Part shown: positions 17,153-25,174 of the stretch, piece by piece
Position numbering within the stretch: the stretch's first letter is position 1
Layout of the letters: each line of letters opens with the position of its first letter
NCBI GenBank assembly: GCA_963833195.1
Contig: CAWHXF010000027.1
Location: forward strand, 1,736,001-1,800,000
Reading direction: 5' to 3'
From: Granulosicoccus sp963833195
GTDB taxonomy: Bacteria; Pseudomonadota; Gammaproteobacteria; Granulosicoccales; Granulosicoccaceae
Length of the DNA: 64,000 nt
Translations under genes and position numbers: made by a program
The notes under the pieces: model-generated
What the model was told of the DNA's origin: nothing
What the model saw: the letters and a program-made list of their open reading frames with translations, nothing else
The model's database searches: none

Positions 17153-17579
17153 GTCGGAAGGCGTTCACGCTGCAGACGCTGCCACCGGCGCCGGACGAGC
17201 CGCTCGGCACCGCTCCCCTTCGTCAGGATAGTGCTCGAACCGCTCGACTTCCTCGCCCGTCTCGCAGCGCTCGTGCCGACCCCGCGCGTCAACCTCGTTC
17301 GCTTCCACGGCGTGTTCGCCCCCAACAGCCGCCACCGTGCCCGCGTCACGCCCGCCGGGCGCGGGCCCGGTGCCAGGCACTCCCCGATCGCGCCTTTGCC
17401 GGAACCGGCCGAGACTTCCGGACAATCACCCCCGAGCGGCTGGGCACGGCGTCTGGCGCGCGTCTTCGGCATCGACGTTCGAACCTGCAACGACTGCGGC
17501 GGCCAGCTGCGCGTCATCGCCTGCATCGAGGATCGTCTCACCATCGACTCGATCCTCGCTCACCTCGAGTCTCGCCGGA
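17153..17579 (+). pseudogene. IS91-family transposase, C-terminal part with internal deletion
   Basis: A short piece reading RKAFTLQTLPPAPDE (17155-17200) in one frame is followed by LEPLDFLARLAALVPTPRV, FHGVFAPNSRHRARVTPAG, WARRLARVFGIDVRTCNDCGG and VIACIEDRLTIDSILAHLE in the frame beginning near 17231. These are the C-terminal blocks of IS91-type rolling-circle (HUH, Y2) transposases including the CxxC pair. The section that should join them, with about 50 residues, is missing. The N-terminal part of such a transposase lies separately at 24521. Both are plus-strand, so they derive from two copies or one rearranged copy. Confidence 0.75.
17335..17425 (+). repeat. 91-bp dispersed repeat, copy A
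   Basis: This segment (CCGTGCCCGCGTCACGCCCG at its start) recurs at 26232-26322 with about four mismatches and no gaps. It contains the perfect interrupted palindrome GTGCCAGGCAC and an inverted CCGGAA...TTCCGG pair. Here it falls in the weakly conserved linker of the IS91-type transposase frame; the flanks of the two copies are unrelated. Confidence 0.8.
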
Positions 17580-17703
17580 GCCTGCCGGGACCGACCGACC
17601 ACGCCACCCGCTGCCGAGCCCCGCCCAGCCCGCTCGGACGGGCCCGCCGCGATGTCGGTGCCGGGCTCGCCGCCGTGCGTGTCCTGCGGCCCGAGCGCTT
17701 GTG

Positions 17704-18195
17704 CCGCCGTCTGATCGACTGCCGCATCGCTGTCATCGACTGCCGGCTCGCCGCCGGGCTGAACGTCGTCGATGGCTTCCCCTGACGCGTCACGATCCTC
17801 CTCGGCCGGAACGTGTAGCCGAGAAAATCGAACGCCACGTGCTCGTGCGTTCCCGTGCGATCGCGATCCTTGCAGTACACCACCCGGGTCTTGTCCGGGT
17901 GCAGCTCCAGCCCAACGTCTCGAAGCCGCGCGTCCAGACGCTGGCGCATCGTGTTCGCCTCGTCCTCGGTCCGGCAGTGCAGGATGCCGTCGTCGGCATA
18001 GCGGCAGAACGGGATGTCCGGATGGTGCGTCGCCAGCCACCGGTCCAGCGCGTAGTGCAGGAACAGGTTCGCGAGCACGGGAGACAGCGGGCGACCTCGG
18101 GGCGTGCCGACCGTTCTCGGATGCTCGACCCGTTGCCCGCGCATCGGGGCCGTCAGCCAGCGCTCCACCAACAGGAGCACCCAGCGCTCGTCGCA
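17704..18195 (-). pseudogene. Group II intron reverse transcriptase, internal fragment
   Basis: The minus-strand frame begins within RT homology at KHCDERWVLLLVERWLTAPM, continues with VGTPRGRPLSPVLANLFLHY, the catalytic CRYADDGILHC, LHPDKTRVVYC and AFDFLGYTFRPR, and leaves homology after MTAMRQSIRRR. It lacks the N-terminal RT blocks and most of the thumb and maturase region. The palm motif reads GTPRGRPLSP rather than the usual GTPQGGxxSP. Its left border runs into the IS91-type fragment on the other strand and its right border into unrelated DNA before the transposon. It differs in sequence from the intron at 6-8 kb. Confidence 0.8.
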
Positions 18196-18403
18196 GTGCT
18201 TCGGACGTGCCCGGCGTGCTGCGTCACCTGCGCGGCGTCGTGCCCGAGGCGCTCGGCCGGATCCCCGCGCCGCTCGGCTTCCATCCGCGACGAAGATGCG
18301 CGGCAGGGCGCGTCCGTCGCCAGCAACAGCAAGCGGGGGCTGACCCGCCGACGACTCGGGGCAAGGCTCGTGCGCTCACCCCCACGAGCGACGCCGACCC
18401 CCG

Positions 18404-19837
18404 ATGAGTCCCTCCAACCACGACCCCGAGCAGCTCGAGAAGATCGCCGTGTTCCGCCACGGCCTGATCTCGCGCCTGCTCGTGCCCGAGCACGATCGGA
18501 ACGAGCGCGCCGCCGAGCTCGAGCGCATCCTCACCGCCGAGCACGTCATCCCGGGCACGACCCGCACCCGCATCGCCGACAGCACGCTGCGCGACTGGAT
18601 CCGCAGCTACCGCGCCGGCGGCTTCGATGCGCTGAAGCCGAAGGCGAGGATCGACGCCGGCGACTCGCGCGCGCTCGACGCCGGTGCCATCGAGGCGCTG
18701 CTCGCGTTGAAGGAAGCGGAGCCTGCGCTGTCGATCCGCGCAACGATCAAGCTGGCACGCGAACAGGGCGCGATCGACGAGGCGGCGAAGGTCGCGCACT
18801 CGACCGTGCACCGGCTCTTCCAGCGCCACGGGCTCGGCGGCCGCGGCCGCCACCGCGACGCCGGTACCGACCGGCGCCGCTTCGCCTTCGCAGAGCCCGG
18901 GCAGCTGTGGATGAGCGACGTCATGCACGGCCCCGGCGTCATGCTCGGCGGCAAGCGCAGGCGTGCGTACCTGATCGCACTGATCGACGATGCCACGCGC
19001 GTGATCACCCATGCCGAGTTCGCGTCCGCGGAGTCGCTGCGCGCGTTTCTGCCCGTCATGCGCCGGGCGCTGCTGCGCCGCGGCATCCCCGAGCGGCTCT
19101 ACGTCGACAACGGCGCCGCCTTCCGCGCCCACCAGCTGTCCCTGATCTGTGCGCGGTTGAACATCGCGCTGATCCACGCGCGAAGCTACCAGCCCGCCGG
19201 CAAGGGCAAGATCGAGCGCTTCTTCCGCACGGTGCGCGCGCAGCTGCTGCCGACGCTCACCGCGGACGATACCGCAAGTCTGGAAGCGATCAACCGGCGC
19301 CTGGCCGGCTGGATCGAGGGCGAGTACCACCAGAGCCCTCATCGTGGGCTCGACGGCGACACGCCGCTCGATCGCTTCGCGGCAGGGGCCGCCTCGTTGC
19401 GCTTCCCCGCCAACGATGGCGAGCTTGACGAGCTCTTTCTGTTCGAGGCGAAGAGAAAGGTGGCTTCGGACCGCACCGTGTCGCTCGACGGCCGGCTCTA
19501 CGAGATCGATGCGGCGTTGATCGGCGAGAAGGTGGTGCTGCGCTACGACCCGGCACGCCCGGCCGCGCCGATCACGGTGATGCACGACGGGCGCGTCGTC
19601 GAGCGGGCGCGTCTGGTCGATGCGTTCGCCAACTGCTTCGTCAAGCGCGACCGGCGCACCGGTGCGCCGTCGTCGGACACGGCAGCGGCCGCACCGAAGA
19701 AGGGACTTGCCTGGACGAAGCTCGGCATGAGCGCGGACGCCGACGCGGACGCCGACGCGGACGCCGACGCGAACGCCGATGCGGGCACCGATGGCGATGC
19801 CGATCGCGACAACGCGAACGAGGATGCCGGACGATGA
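18404..19837 (+). CDS. DDE integrase-type transposase (Mu/Tn552/IS481-like)
   Basis: Transposase of 477 residues. An N-terminal helix-turn-helix region (residues 15-75, TLRDWIRSYRAGGFDALKPK) and a second DNA-binding stretch (STVHRLFQRHGLG near 135) precede an rve integrase core with the acidic triad in QLWMSDVMHGP (near 170), RLYVDNGAAF (near 233) and KGKIERFFRTV (near 270). A small beta-barrel region follows (VSLDGRLYEID near 360). The last 40 residues are an Asp-Ala repeat coded by tandem 12-base units. The stop overlaps the ATPase start by four bases (ATGA). The enzyme would cut and join the element ends with help from the ATPase encoded next. Confidence 0.85.
   Translation: MSPSNHDPEQLEKIAVFRHGLISRLLVPEHDRNERAAELERILTAEHVIPGTTRTRIADSTLRDWIRSYRAGGFDALKPKARIDAGDSRALDAGAIEALLALKEAEPALSIRATIKLAREQGAIDEAAKVAHSTVHRLFQRHGLGGRGRHRDAGTDRRRFAFAEPGQLWMSDVMHGPGVMLGGKRRRAYLIALIDDATRVITHAEFASAESLRAFLPVMRRALLRRGIPERLYVDNGAAFRAHQLSLICARLNIALIHARSYQPAGKGKIERFFRTVRAQLLPTLTADDTASLEAINRRLAGWIEGEYHQSPHRGLDGDTPLDRFAAGAASLRFPANDGELDELFLFEAKRKVASDRTVSLDGRLYEIDAALIGEKVVLRYDPARPAAPITVMHDGRVVERARLVDAFANCFVKRDRRTGAPSSDTAAAAPKKGLAWTKLGMSADADADADADADANADAGTDGDADRDNANEDAGR
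19734..19790 (+). repeat. Tandem GACGCC/GACGCG repeat inside the transposase 3' end
   Basis: About nine hexamers alternating GACGCC and GACGCG encode an alternating Asp-Ala tail of the transposase, decaying into GAACGCCGATGCG at the end. The tract is in frame and does not disturb the reading frame, so it probably forms a flexible acidic tail, and it may vary in length between copies. Confidence 0.8.
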
Positions 19838-20661
19838 GTGTGGCAACGATGTCGGCGCCGAGCTACTGCAAGCACTTCGCGATGAGCCGCTATCCGTTCG
19901 ACGGTCGCGTCGAGGCCGATGCGCTCTACAGCGCCGCCGCCCAGGCCGAGGCCTCGGTACGGCTCGGGCAGCTGCTCGCGCTGCGCGGCATCGGGCTGCT
20001 CACCGGCGAGCCGGGGTCGGGCAAGACGACGCTGTGCCGACGCCTCGTCGAGGGGCTGCACCCGGGGCTCTTCCACGTCGTCTACGTGCCGCTGACCACC
20101 GGCAACGTGATGGACATGTACAAGTGCATCGCCTGGGAGCTGCGGTTGCCGACCGAGAGGAACCGCGCGGCGGCCTTCCGCCAGATCCGCGCCGAGGTGA
20201 GCCGCCTGCTGCTCGACGGCAAGCAGACCCCGGTGGTGATCATCGACGAGGCGCATCACCTGCGCACCGAGGTGCTCGAGGACCTGCGCCTGCTGACCAA
20301 CTACGAGATGGACTCCGAGAACCGGCTCTGTCTGCTCTTCGTGGGCTTGACCGAGCTGCGCCGGCGGCTGTCGATGGCGATCCACGAGTCGCTCGATCAG
20401 CGGATCGTGATGCGCTATCACCTCGAGGGCCTCGGCCGCGAGGAGCTGCCCGAGTACCTGGCTCACCGTCTGCGCGGCGCGGACTGCGAGCTGCCGCTGT
20501 TCGAGGCCGGCGCGATCGAGGCGATCTGGCAGGCGACGAGCGCGCTGCCCCGGCGCATCAACCGCCTGGCACACGTGGCGCTGACCGCGGCGGCGATCGA
20601 CAACGCGCGCACGGTGAACGCCGAGCACGTGCAGGACGCGCTCGCGGAGATCGGGGCGTGA
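19834..20661 (+). CDS. ExeA/TniB-like AAA ATPase of the transposon
   Basis: AAA ATPase of 275 residues with Walker A GEPGSGKTTLCRR (near residue 62), Walker B VVIIDEAHHL (near 135), a sensor-1 stretch LLFVGLTELRRRL (near 167) and a C-terminal winged/lid region with RRINRLAHVALTAAAID (near 240). It belongs to the group named after ExeA that includes transposition helpers such as TniB and MuB-like proteins, which choose target DNA and activate the DDE transposase. It overlaps the transposase by four bases and is itself overlapped by the next small gene by four bases, so all three are translationally coupled. N-terminal YCKHFAMSRYPFDG matches the family start. Confidence 0.85.
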   Translation: MSVATMSAPSYCKHFAMSRYPFDGRVEADALYSAAAQAEASVRLGQLLALRGIGLLTGEPGSGKTTLCRRLVEGLHPGLFHVVYVPLTTGNVMDMYKCIAWELRLPTERNRAAAFRQIRAEVSRLLLDGKQTPVVIIDEAHHLRTEVLEDLRLLTNYEMDSENRLCLLFVGLTELRRRLSMAIHESLDQRIVMRYHLEGLGREELPEYLAHRLRGADCELPLFEAGAIEAIWQATSALPRRINRLAHVALTAAAIDNARTVNAEHVQDALAEIGA

Positions 20662-20930
20662 GCCGGCGCAAGGACGGGTTCGGTCCGATCGAGCTGGCGG
20701 GGCCCTGGTCGGCGGACGAGGCGATGGTCGCCTGGAGGTTGTGCACCGAGCTCGCCGACCGGATCTGGGAGCGGCACGAGCCGGAGCTGCTCGAGCGCCT
20801 GCTGGCCGAGGAGCGCGGCGAGAGGTGCGAGCGATGCGAGCGTCACCCGTGGCGCCGAGAGCCCTGTGCGGCCTGCATCGAGGGCGAGAACCTGGAGCTC
20901 GCGTTCGAGGACGTCGACCAGCCGTACTGA
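20658..20930 (+). CDS. Small Cys-rich protein of the transposon, unknown function
   Basis: A 90-residue protein starting at GTG within a GTGA overlap with the ATPase stop. It is not recognised. Visible features are a basic start (SRRKDGFGP), a central predicted helix rich in Trp and Glu (MVAWRLCTELADRIWERHEP), and a cluster CERCERHPWRREPCAACIEG in which two CxxC pairs are separated by nine residues, the spacing of a small zinc ribbon or knuckle. The C-terminus is acidic. Its position as third gene of a coupled operon suggests a transposition accessory or target-recognition factor; that is inference. Confidence 0.65.
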   Translation: MSRRKDGFGPIELAGPWSADEAMVAWRLCTELADRIWERHEPELLERLLAEERGERCERCERHPWRREPCAACIEGENLELAFEDVDQPY

Positions 20931-20941
20931 AGGCACGGGCA

Positions 20942-20974
20942 GCGAGCGCGACGCCGCGTCGGCGTCGCGCTCGC
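20942..20974 (+). terminator. 15-bp perfect hairpin after the transposon operon
   Basis: GCGAGCGCGACGCCG (20942-20956) and its exact complement (20960-20974) enclose the three-base loop CGT, 11 bases after the last transposon gene. There is no clear run of T after it, so it may be a Rho-assisted terminator, an mRNA-stabilising hairpin or a binding site near the transposon end. Confidence 0.6.
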
Positions 20975-21060
20975 ATCGTCGCGTCCGGTGTTCGCGGATC
21001 GTGCTGGACGTTGGCCGCAATGCGGGATGCCGCAGCCAGACCGTCGCGGATCAGCCCGGG

Positions 21061-21386
21061 AAATGCTTCGCGGAACAGCGCGGGCTACAACACGGCTCCA
21101 GCACGAGCGTGACGGCGGTCTGCGCAATCCTGTCGCCGACCGTTGGCACGCCAAGCACCCGCTCCCCGCCGGACTTCTTCGGAATCGGCACTGCTCTGAC
21201 CGCCGGGGGAAAGTACGTCCCCGACGACATCCGGTTCCAGATCCGGTAGAGGTTCTTCGAGCAATCGGCCTCGAACTCACCGATCGTCTGACCATCGATT
21301 CCGGCCGCTCCATGGTTGGCCTTCACGCGCTGCCATGCCTCCCACACCAGCGCTTTCGGAATGCAAAACGGTTTCGTCTTGGTCAC
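21061..21386 (-). pseudogene. Group II intron reverse transcriptase, N-terminal fragment
   Basis: Reading from a GTG at 21386: TKTKPFCIPKALVWEAWQRV, GAAGIDGQTIGEFEADCSKN, NRMSSGTYFPPAVRAVPIPK and VLGVPTVGDRIAQTAVTLVL, which are the RT-0 to RT-2 blocks of group II intron proteins. Homology ends after VLEP; the last residues (CCSPRCSAKHFPG) are unlike the family and lead into a stop inside the transposon terminal repeat. The protein therefore has no catalytic site. It is clearly a different lineage from the intron RT at 6-8 kb. Confidence 0.8.
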
Positions 21387-21956
21387 GCGCTCATCCTCCC
21401 CGTACCGGCGAAGTTGACGCACGCCTCGACAGGAACAACCCGGCCCCTTCGCTCCGCCGCCGTTACAGCGGCATCGACGCTACTACGAGCCGGTCCGTCC
21501 TCGGACCGTGCTTCGGTACTCTCGACCTCGCTTTTCTTCACTTGGTCTTCTCCCTTGGCATCACGGACCCGAGTTCCCGCAGTTCCACGGATGCGCCTGG
21601 ATCAGGCTCACGCCAGCTATACGCCGGACACCGCCCACCCGGTAAGCAGAGTCTCCGGTGGGCTTGTCCCGGGAGAAACGATGGCCCCCGGTTTTGATGT
21701 CGTTGTGGTATTCACGACGCCTGAACGCTGGTTCGCTTGCACTCGTCTTCCTGATCCATACCTGACGAGTCCACATGGGCTCGCCTTTTCCCCGGACGCT
21801 CACGACAACGGTCTTCAGCCAATGCCGCTCGGGGCGGTTTGGAGCCGGCCCTCTGCAGGCAGACTCCGGAGGGCCACGATTCCTCCATCACATCCGTAGC
21901 TTCTCGCTCCGGCCGGGTGGCTCCTGCCTGCCCGGGCCGGCACTGCTGCGGCACAC
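21061..21956 (-). mobile_element. Group II intron, 5' part only (truncated)
   Basis: On the minus strand the element begins GTGTGCCGCAGC at 21956, matching the GUGYG start, and continues about 570 bases of non-coding, structured sequence (for example GGTGGGCGGTGTCCGG and GAACTGCGGGAACTCGGG stretches) before a reverse transcriptase frame. It is cut off at about 21061, where the right end of the transposon begins, so domains IV-VI and most of the RT are missing. It may be the other half of the RT fragment at 17704-18195, but about 60 RT residues between the two are absent, so simple splitting by the transposon is not sufficient. Confidence 0.65.
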
Positions 21957-22117
21957 ATCGTTCCTATACCCGGCGACCGGGCAGTGCCGATGCGACCGGG
22001 ACGGAGCCGATCGAGTACAGCGGGATTCGGTGCCGACGCGTTGATCCAGATCAGTCGCTTCGACTCCGGTGTGTGATACCCCGGTTCCTCACGGGCGAAC
22101 ACCCGAGGGAGAGAGCG

Positions 22118-22702
22118 ATGAACACCCACACAAGAGAATCGAAGGGGCTGCTGACAATGGCTCCGCTCATCGGCACCGCCTTTCTCGTCCTACCCGGCCT
22201 CTATGCCGCCGCGGCCGGTCCGATGAGCGACGAAGCGGTCATCGAGAACGCGACGTCGGCGGCACCCACGGCGGTCGGCGATGGTGCCCGGGTCATCCGG
22301 ATCGGCGAGGACGGGCAGATGCAGGTCGTGCGCGAGGGAACGAACCATTTCACCTGCATGGCCGACAACCCCGCCTCGCCCGGCAACGATCCGATGTGCC
22401 TCGACGAGAATGGCATGCTCTGGGCCGGCGCGTGGATGGGCAAGACCGAGCCCCCGGCCGGCGCGATCGGCTTCGGCTACATGCTGCAAGGCGGATCGGA
22501 TGCGAGCAACACGGACCCGTTCGCGGCGGGGCCGGAAAACGGAGATGCATGGGTCGACACGGGACCGCACGTCATGATCTTCAACGCGGGCGCCACGATG
22601 ATCGGCTACCCGGATCCCGGCGACACGCCCGACACGGCAATTCCCTATGTCATGTGGGGTGGCACACCGTATGTTCACCTGATGATTCCCGTCTCGGATT
22701 GA
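22118..22702 (+). CDS. Predicted secreted protein of unknown function
   Basis: A 194-residue protein with a good ribosome site (GAGGGAGAGA) before its ATG. Residues 1-34 form a signal peptide with a hydrophobic core (APLIGTAFLVLPGLYAAAAG). The mature part is acidic and rich in Gly, Asp and Pro, with GEDGQMQVVREGTNHFTCMAD (partial) and a later MCLDEN giving a possible disulfide pair, then PHVMIFNAG and YVMWGGTPYVHLMIPVSD at the end. I do not recognise a named family. It lies between an intron fragment and a minisatellite, with neighbours that are mostly broken genes, yet it is itself intact, so it is probably expressed or recently acquired. Confidence 0.7.
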   Translation: MNTHTRESKGLLTMAPLIGTAFLVLPGLYAAAAGPMSDEAVIENATSAAPTAVGDGARVIRIGEDGQMQVVREGTNHFTCMADNPASPGNDPMCLDENGMLWAGAWMGKTEPPAGAIGFGYMLQGGSDASNTDPFAAGPENGDAWVDTGPHVMIFNAGATMIGYPDPGDTPDTAIPYVMWGGTPYVHLMIPVSD

Positions 22703-22790
22703 GCCACGGGCGACGGCTGGGCGTCTGAGTGGGGCGCTCTAGCCGGTCGATATCGGATTCGTTCGACGCTCGCACATCGGCACGCGACGC

Positions 22791-22897
22791 GACGCACCGG
22801 ACGCACCGGACGCACCGGACGCACCGGACGCACCGGACGCACCGGACGCACCGGACGCGCGGACGCGTCGGACGCGTCGGTCGCGTCGGTCGCGTCG
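22791..22897. repeat. 9-bp minisatellite (GACGCACCG)n
   Basis: Seven exact copies of GACGCACCG (22791-22853) are followed by a short unit and then four variant copies, two GACGCGTCG and two GTCGCGTCG, to 22897. The copy-to-copy drift runs in one direction. The 419-base stretch from 22703 to 23121 holds this array and no gene that I can support; the frames crossing the array are simple repeat translations. Confidence 0.9.
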
Positions 22898-23121
22898 GGG
22901 CTGTCGTGCCGGGAACGTGGCCATGAACAGGGCGCTCCGGCGTCGGGCAATCCCCGGTTGGTTTGGTGCTGAACGGTGCTTGCTCGAAGCCGGCAGGTGG
23001 ACGGTCCTGCATCCGCGAATCGCGGCACACGGCGCGGCCGCCGCGTCGGATGAGATCCGCCTCACGCCTGCCGGCACGGGAACCAGGCGATGGCCGGTTC
23101 GGCGCCTGAAGGAGAATCGAC

Positions 23122-23386
23122 ATGTCGGTCAACCTCGCTTGTCCTGTACCCGAATCGCGAGCTGCCACCCCGCGGCGAATGGCGTGTCTGCTGATCATTG
23201 CCCTGTTGAGCGGGCCTGGGTCAGCGCTGGCGGACTGGGCAGTGTTCAAGTCCGCCCCGATCGGCTCGGCGGAGTCGCAGACGATCCGCGGCCCTGTCTC
23301 GAGACCGGACGGCGCCGGTCCGTTTCCGGCCATCATCATCGCGCACGGTCATTTCGGCATCGAGTCGAGCCAACGGAAATGGGCTC
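23122..23386 (+). pseudogene. Truncated secreted alpha/beta-hydrolase (dienelactone-hydrolase-like), N-terminal piece
   Basis: A frame with a good ribosome site (AAGGAGAAT) starts MSVNLACPVP and contains a hydrophobic signal segment MACLLIIALLSGPGSALA, then GPVSRPDGAGPFPAIIIAHG, which resembles the first strands and oxyanion loop of dienelactone-hydrolase-like enzymes. The homology stops after HFGIESSQRKWAR and the frame runs into the start region of the next gene; the catalytic Cys/Ser, Asp and His are all absent. I read it as the stump of a deleted gene, with moderate certainty. Confidence 0.45.
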
Positions 23387-23411
23387 GATGCTCGAATGGC
23401 GGGAGGGGACC

Positions 23412-23738
23412 ATGAAACCTGTCGTGCTCTTGGTGGGACGGCTGCCGAGCGTGGTCGAGAACGTCGCCGCCCAGCTCGAGGACCTTCCGATCCAGTGGCT
23501 CGCGGCACATGACCGCGACGAGGTCGCGCAGCAGCTCGACGCCGAGTCGAACATCAGGAGCGTCGTCATCGGGGCGGGGCTCGACGACGCCGTTCGCGGT
23601 GAACTGGTGGGCGTCATCGCCGCACGTAGGCCGGACTTGTGCATCCACCTGAAGGATCGATCCTCGGGGCCGGAGGGGATGGCCCCCTTCATTCGCCGCG
23701 TCGTCGCGATCGAGGTGCTCGCCGACGCATCGAGCTGA
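23412..23738 (+). CDS. Small hypothetical protein, possibly receiver-like fold
   Basis: A 108-residue protein starting at an ATG after GGGAGGGGA. It is not recognised with confidence. The pattern of short hydrophobic strands (KPVVLLVGRL, IQWLAAH, IRSVVIGAG, LCIHLKD) alternating with helices looks like a Rossmann or CheY-like receiver fold, but the acidic pocket and phosphorylatable aspartate of response regulators are not evident. It follows the hydrolase stump and precedes a cytochrome remnant. The 138 bases after it have no gene. Confidence 0.55.
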   Translation: MKPVVLLVGRLPSVVENVAAQLEDLPIQWLAAHDRDEVAQQLDAESNIRSVVIGAGLDDAVRGELVGVIAARRPDLCIHLKDRSSGPEGMAPFIRRVVAIEVLADASS

Positions 23739-23876
23739 GCGCCGATTCTCGACGTTCGGCGGTCGCGACGCGCCGGCGGGCGACTTGGGACCGGCCTCCG
23801 CCATGATCACCGCGAGCGTCCACGCCGATCCGCAGTCGGCGGTCTCGGACGGCCACGTCGACGTGACGGTCAGGGA

Positions 23877-24318
23877 AACATCACGAGCGACCCGGAGGCC
23901 GGCATCGGCCGCAGGTCGCGCACCGATCTTGCGAACGCGCTCGTCAACGACCGCTCGCCGGACGGTGCGCACCACTGGCCGGCGTTCCCGTACGCGGCGT
24001 ACGCGGCCACGAGCGCGCAGGACGTCGCGGACCTGCACGCCTGGCTCGGCGCGAGCGCGACGGTCGCCGCCGGGGCGCCGGACCACGAGCTGCTCGTGCC
24101 GGACGCGGCGCGCGCCGCGCTCGACGGCTGGACGAAAGCCGACGTCGCGTTCCACCTCGAGATCGGCATGACGCCCGACGGCGACCTCTCCGGCGGACAA
24201 ATGGCCGTGGTCATCGAGCACGGCACGGCCCATCTGACAGCACGGCACCTCCCATCCGACACCGGCCGACCGCGAGGCGATGGCCGCGCATCTTCTCCCC
24301 GACCCGAACGGTACATGA
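23877..24318 (+). pseudogene. Decayed c-type cytochrome (dehydrogenase electron-transfer subunit type)
   Basis: One frame reads NITSDPEAGIGRRSRTDLAN, DRSPDGAHHWPAFPYAAYAA, SAQDVADLHAWLG and later KADVAFHLEIGMTPDGDLSG and MAVVIEHGTAHLT; after a frameshift near 24245 another frame gives ADREAMAAHLLPD and a stop at 24316. These are the segments that follow the heme-binding sites in membrane-dehydrogenase cytochromes. No CxxCH heme motif remains: the first would lie upstream of the break, and the second is lost in a deletion after WLGAS. The next 202 bases (to 24520) carry no gene. Confidence 0.65.
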
Positions 24319-24520
24319 CGACACGGACCTTCACGAAGCCGACCGCGAACGCCTTGCGGCGGTCCTGAAAGCCACGACCCAAGGTCGGACGGTTCGCCGA
24401 GCGTCGCGAAAGAGATGAGCACGTACTGCATGTAAGGACAGTTTTCCGAAGAAGCGGACGGCGCTCGATCGTTCACTCACGTTACCGTCCCGGACATCAC
24501 GACATCGCAGGGACGCGATC

Positions 24521-25063
24521 GTGTCGACCGTACCACCCGCCCCCACGGGGGCCGCCCGCACGGGTGTCGGCGCCCGCTCCTATGCGCGCCACCGACCCGA
24601 GCTGACGCTGCTCTACCGGCTCGTCGAGGAGCACCACCCCAGCTTCGTCGCGCGGCTCGCCGCCGAAGGCAAGTTCCTGCCGCGCCATGTCACGCGCGAG
24701 TTCGAGGACTTCCTCGCCTGCGGACGGCTCGAGCACGGCTTCCTGCGCGTCGCCTGCGGCGGGTGCCGCGCCGAGCGCCTCGTCGCCTTCAGCTGCAAGC
24801 GACGCGGCTTCTGCCCGAGCTGCGGCGCCAGGCGCATGGCCGAGAGCGCGGCGATGCTCGTCGACGAGGTGTTCCCGGCTCGGCCCGTCCGCCAGTGGGT
24901 GCTGAGCGTGCCCTGGCAGCTGCGGTTCCTGTTCGCCCACGATCCGGCGGCCATGAGTGCCGCCCTCGCCGTCGTCAACCGGTGCATCACCTCGCATCTG
25001 ATCGCCAAGGCCGGGCTGACGCGCCGGAGCGCACGAACGGGCGCGGTGACGCTGATCCGGCGT
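24521..25063 (+). pseudogene. IS91-family transposase, N-terminal part
   Basis: The frame begins with an ATG-like start at 24521 and holds the N-terminal zinc-binding region of IS91-type rolling-circle transposases: FLPRHVTREFEDFLACGRLE, CGGCRAERLVAFSCKRRGFC, SCGARRMAESAAMLVDEVFP and RQWVLSVPWQLRFLFAHDP. Four CxxC-type cysteines are in place. Homology ends at TGAVTLIRR, just before the HUH motif that binds the metal, and the frame then runs 11 unrelated residues to a stop. The C-terminal half is absent here, though the 91-bp repeat at 26232 could be a residue of it. Confidence 0.85.
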
Positions 25064-25174
25064 TCGAACCGAGCCGCGTACGCCGGATCGGGTTGATGAT
25101 CGCCGACAAGCAGCTCGGAGCGTTCTCGCTCGGGGTGCGGCGGATCGGGATGGGCTGAGTCGGGCGGCGGGTCT

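Larger units (their letters stand above)
18337..21060 (+). mobile_element. Three-gene transposon (DDE transposase, AAA ATPase, small Cys-rich protein)
   Basis: A 2.7-kb unit with three tightly coupled plus-strand genes, all open and apparently intact. Candidate terminal inverted repeats are GGGCTGACCCGC-CGACG at 18337 and its near complement ending at 21060 (read inward, GGGCTGATCCGCGACG); about 16 of 18 positions match with one gap. The right end coincides with the abrupt end of a group II intron reverse transcriptase, which supports an insertion border there. No flanking target duplication is evident. The 141 bases between 18196 and 18336 carry nothing recognisable. The gene pairing resembles Mu/Tn552/Tn7-type transposition, in which an AAA protein assists a DDE transposase. 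Confidence 0.65.

Noticed and set aside
18196..18336. Part of the missing RT region left of the transposon
   Set aside because: No frame on either strand shows RT motifs.
22791..22897. Possible CRISPR array
   Set aside because: The units are contiguous 9-mers without spacers and no cas genes are present.
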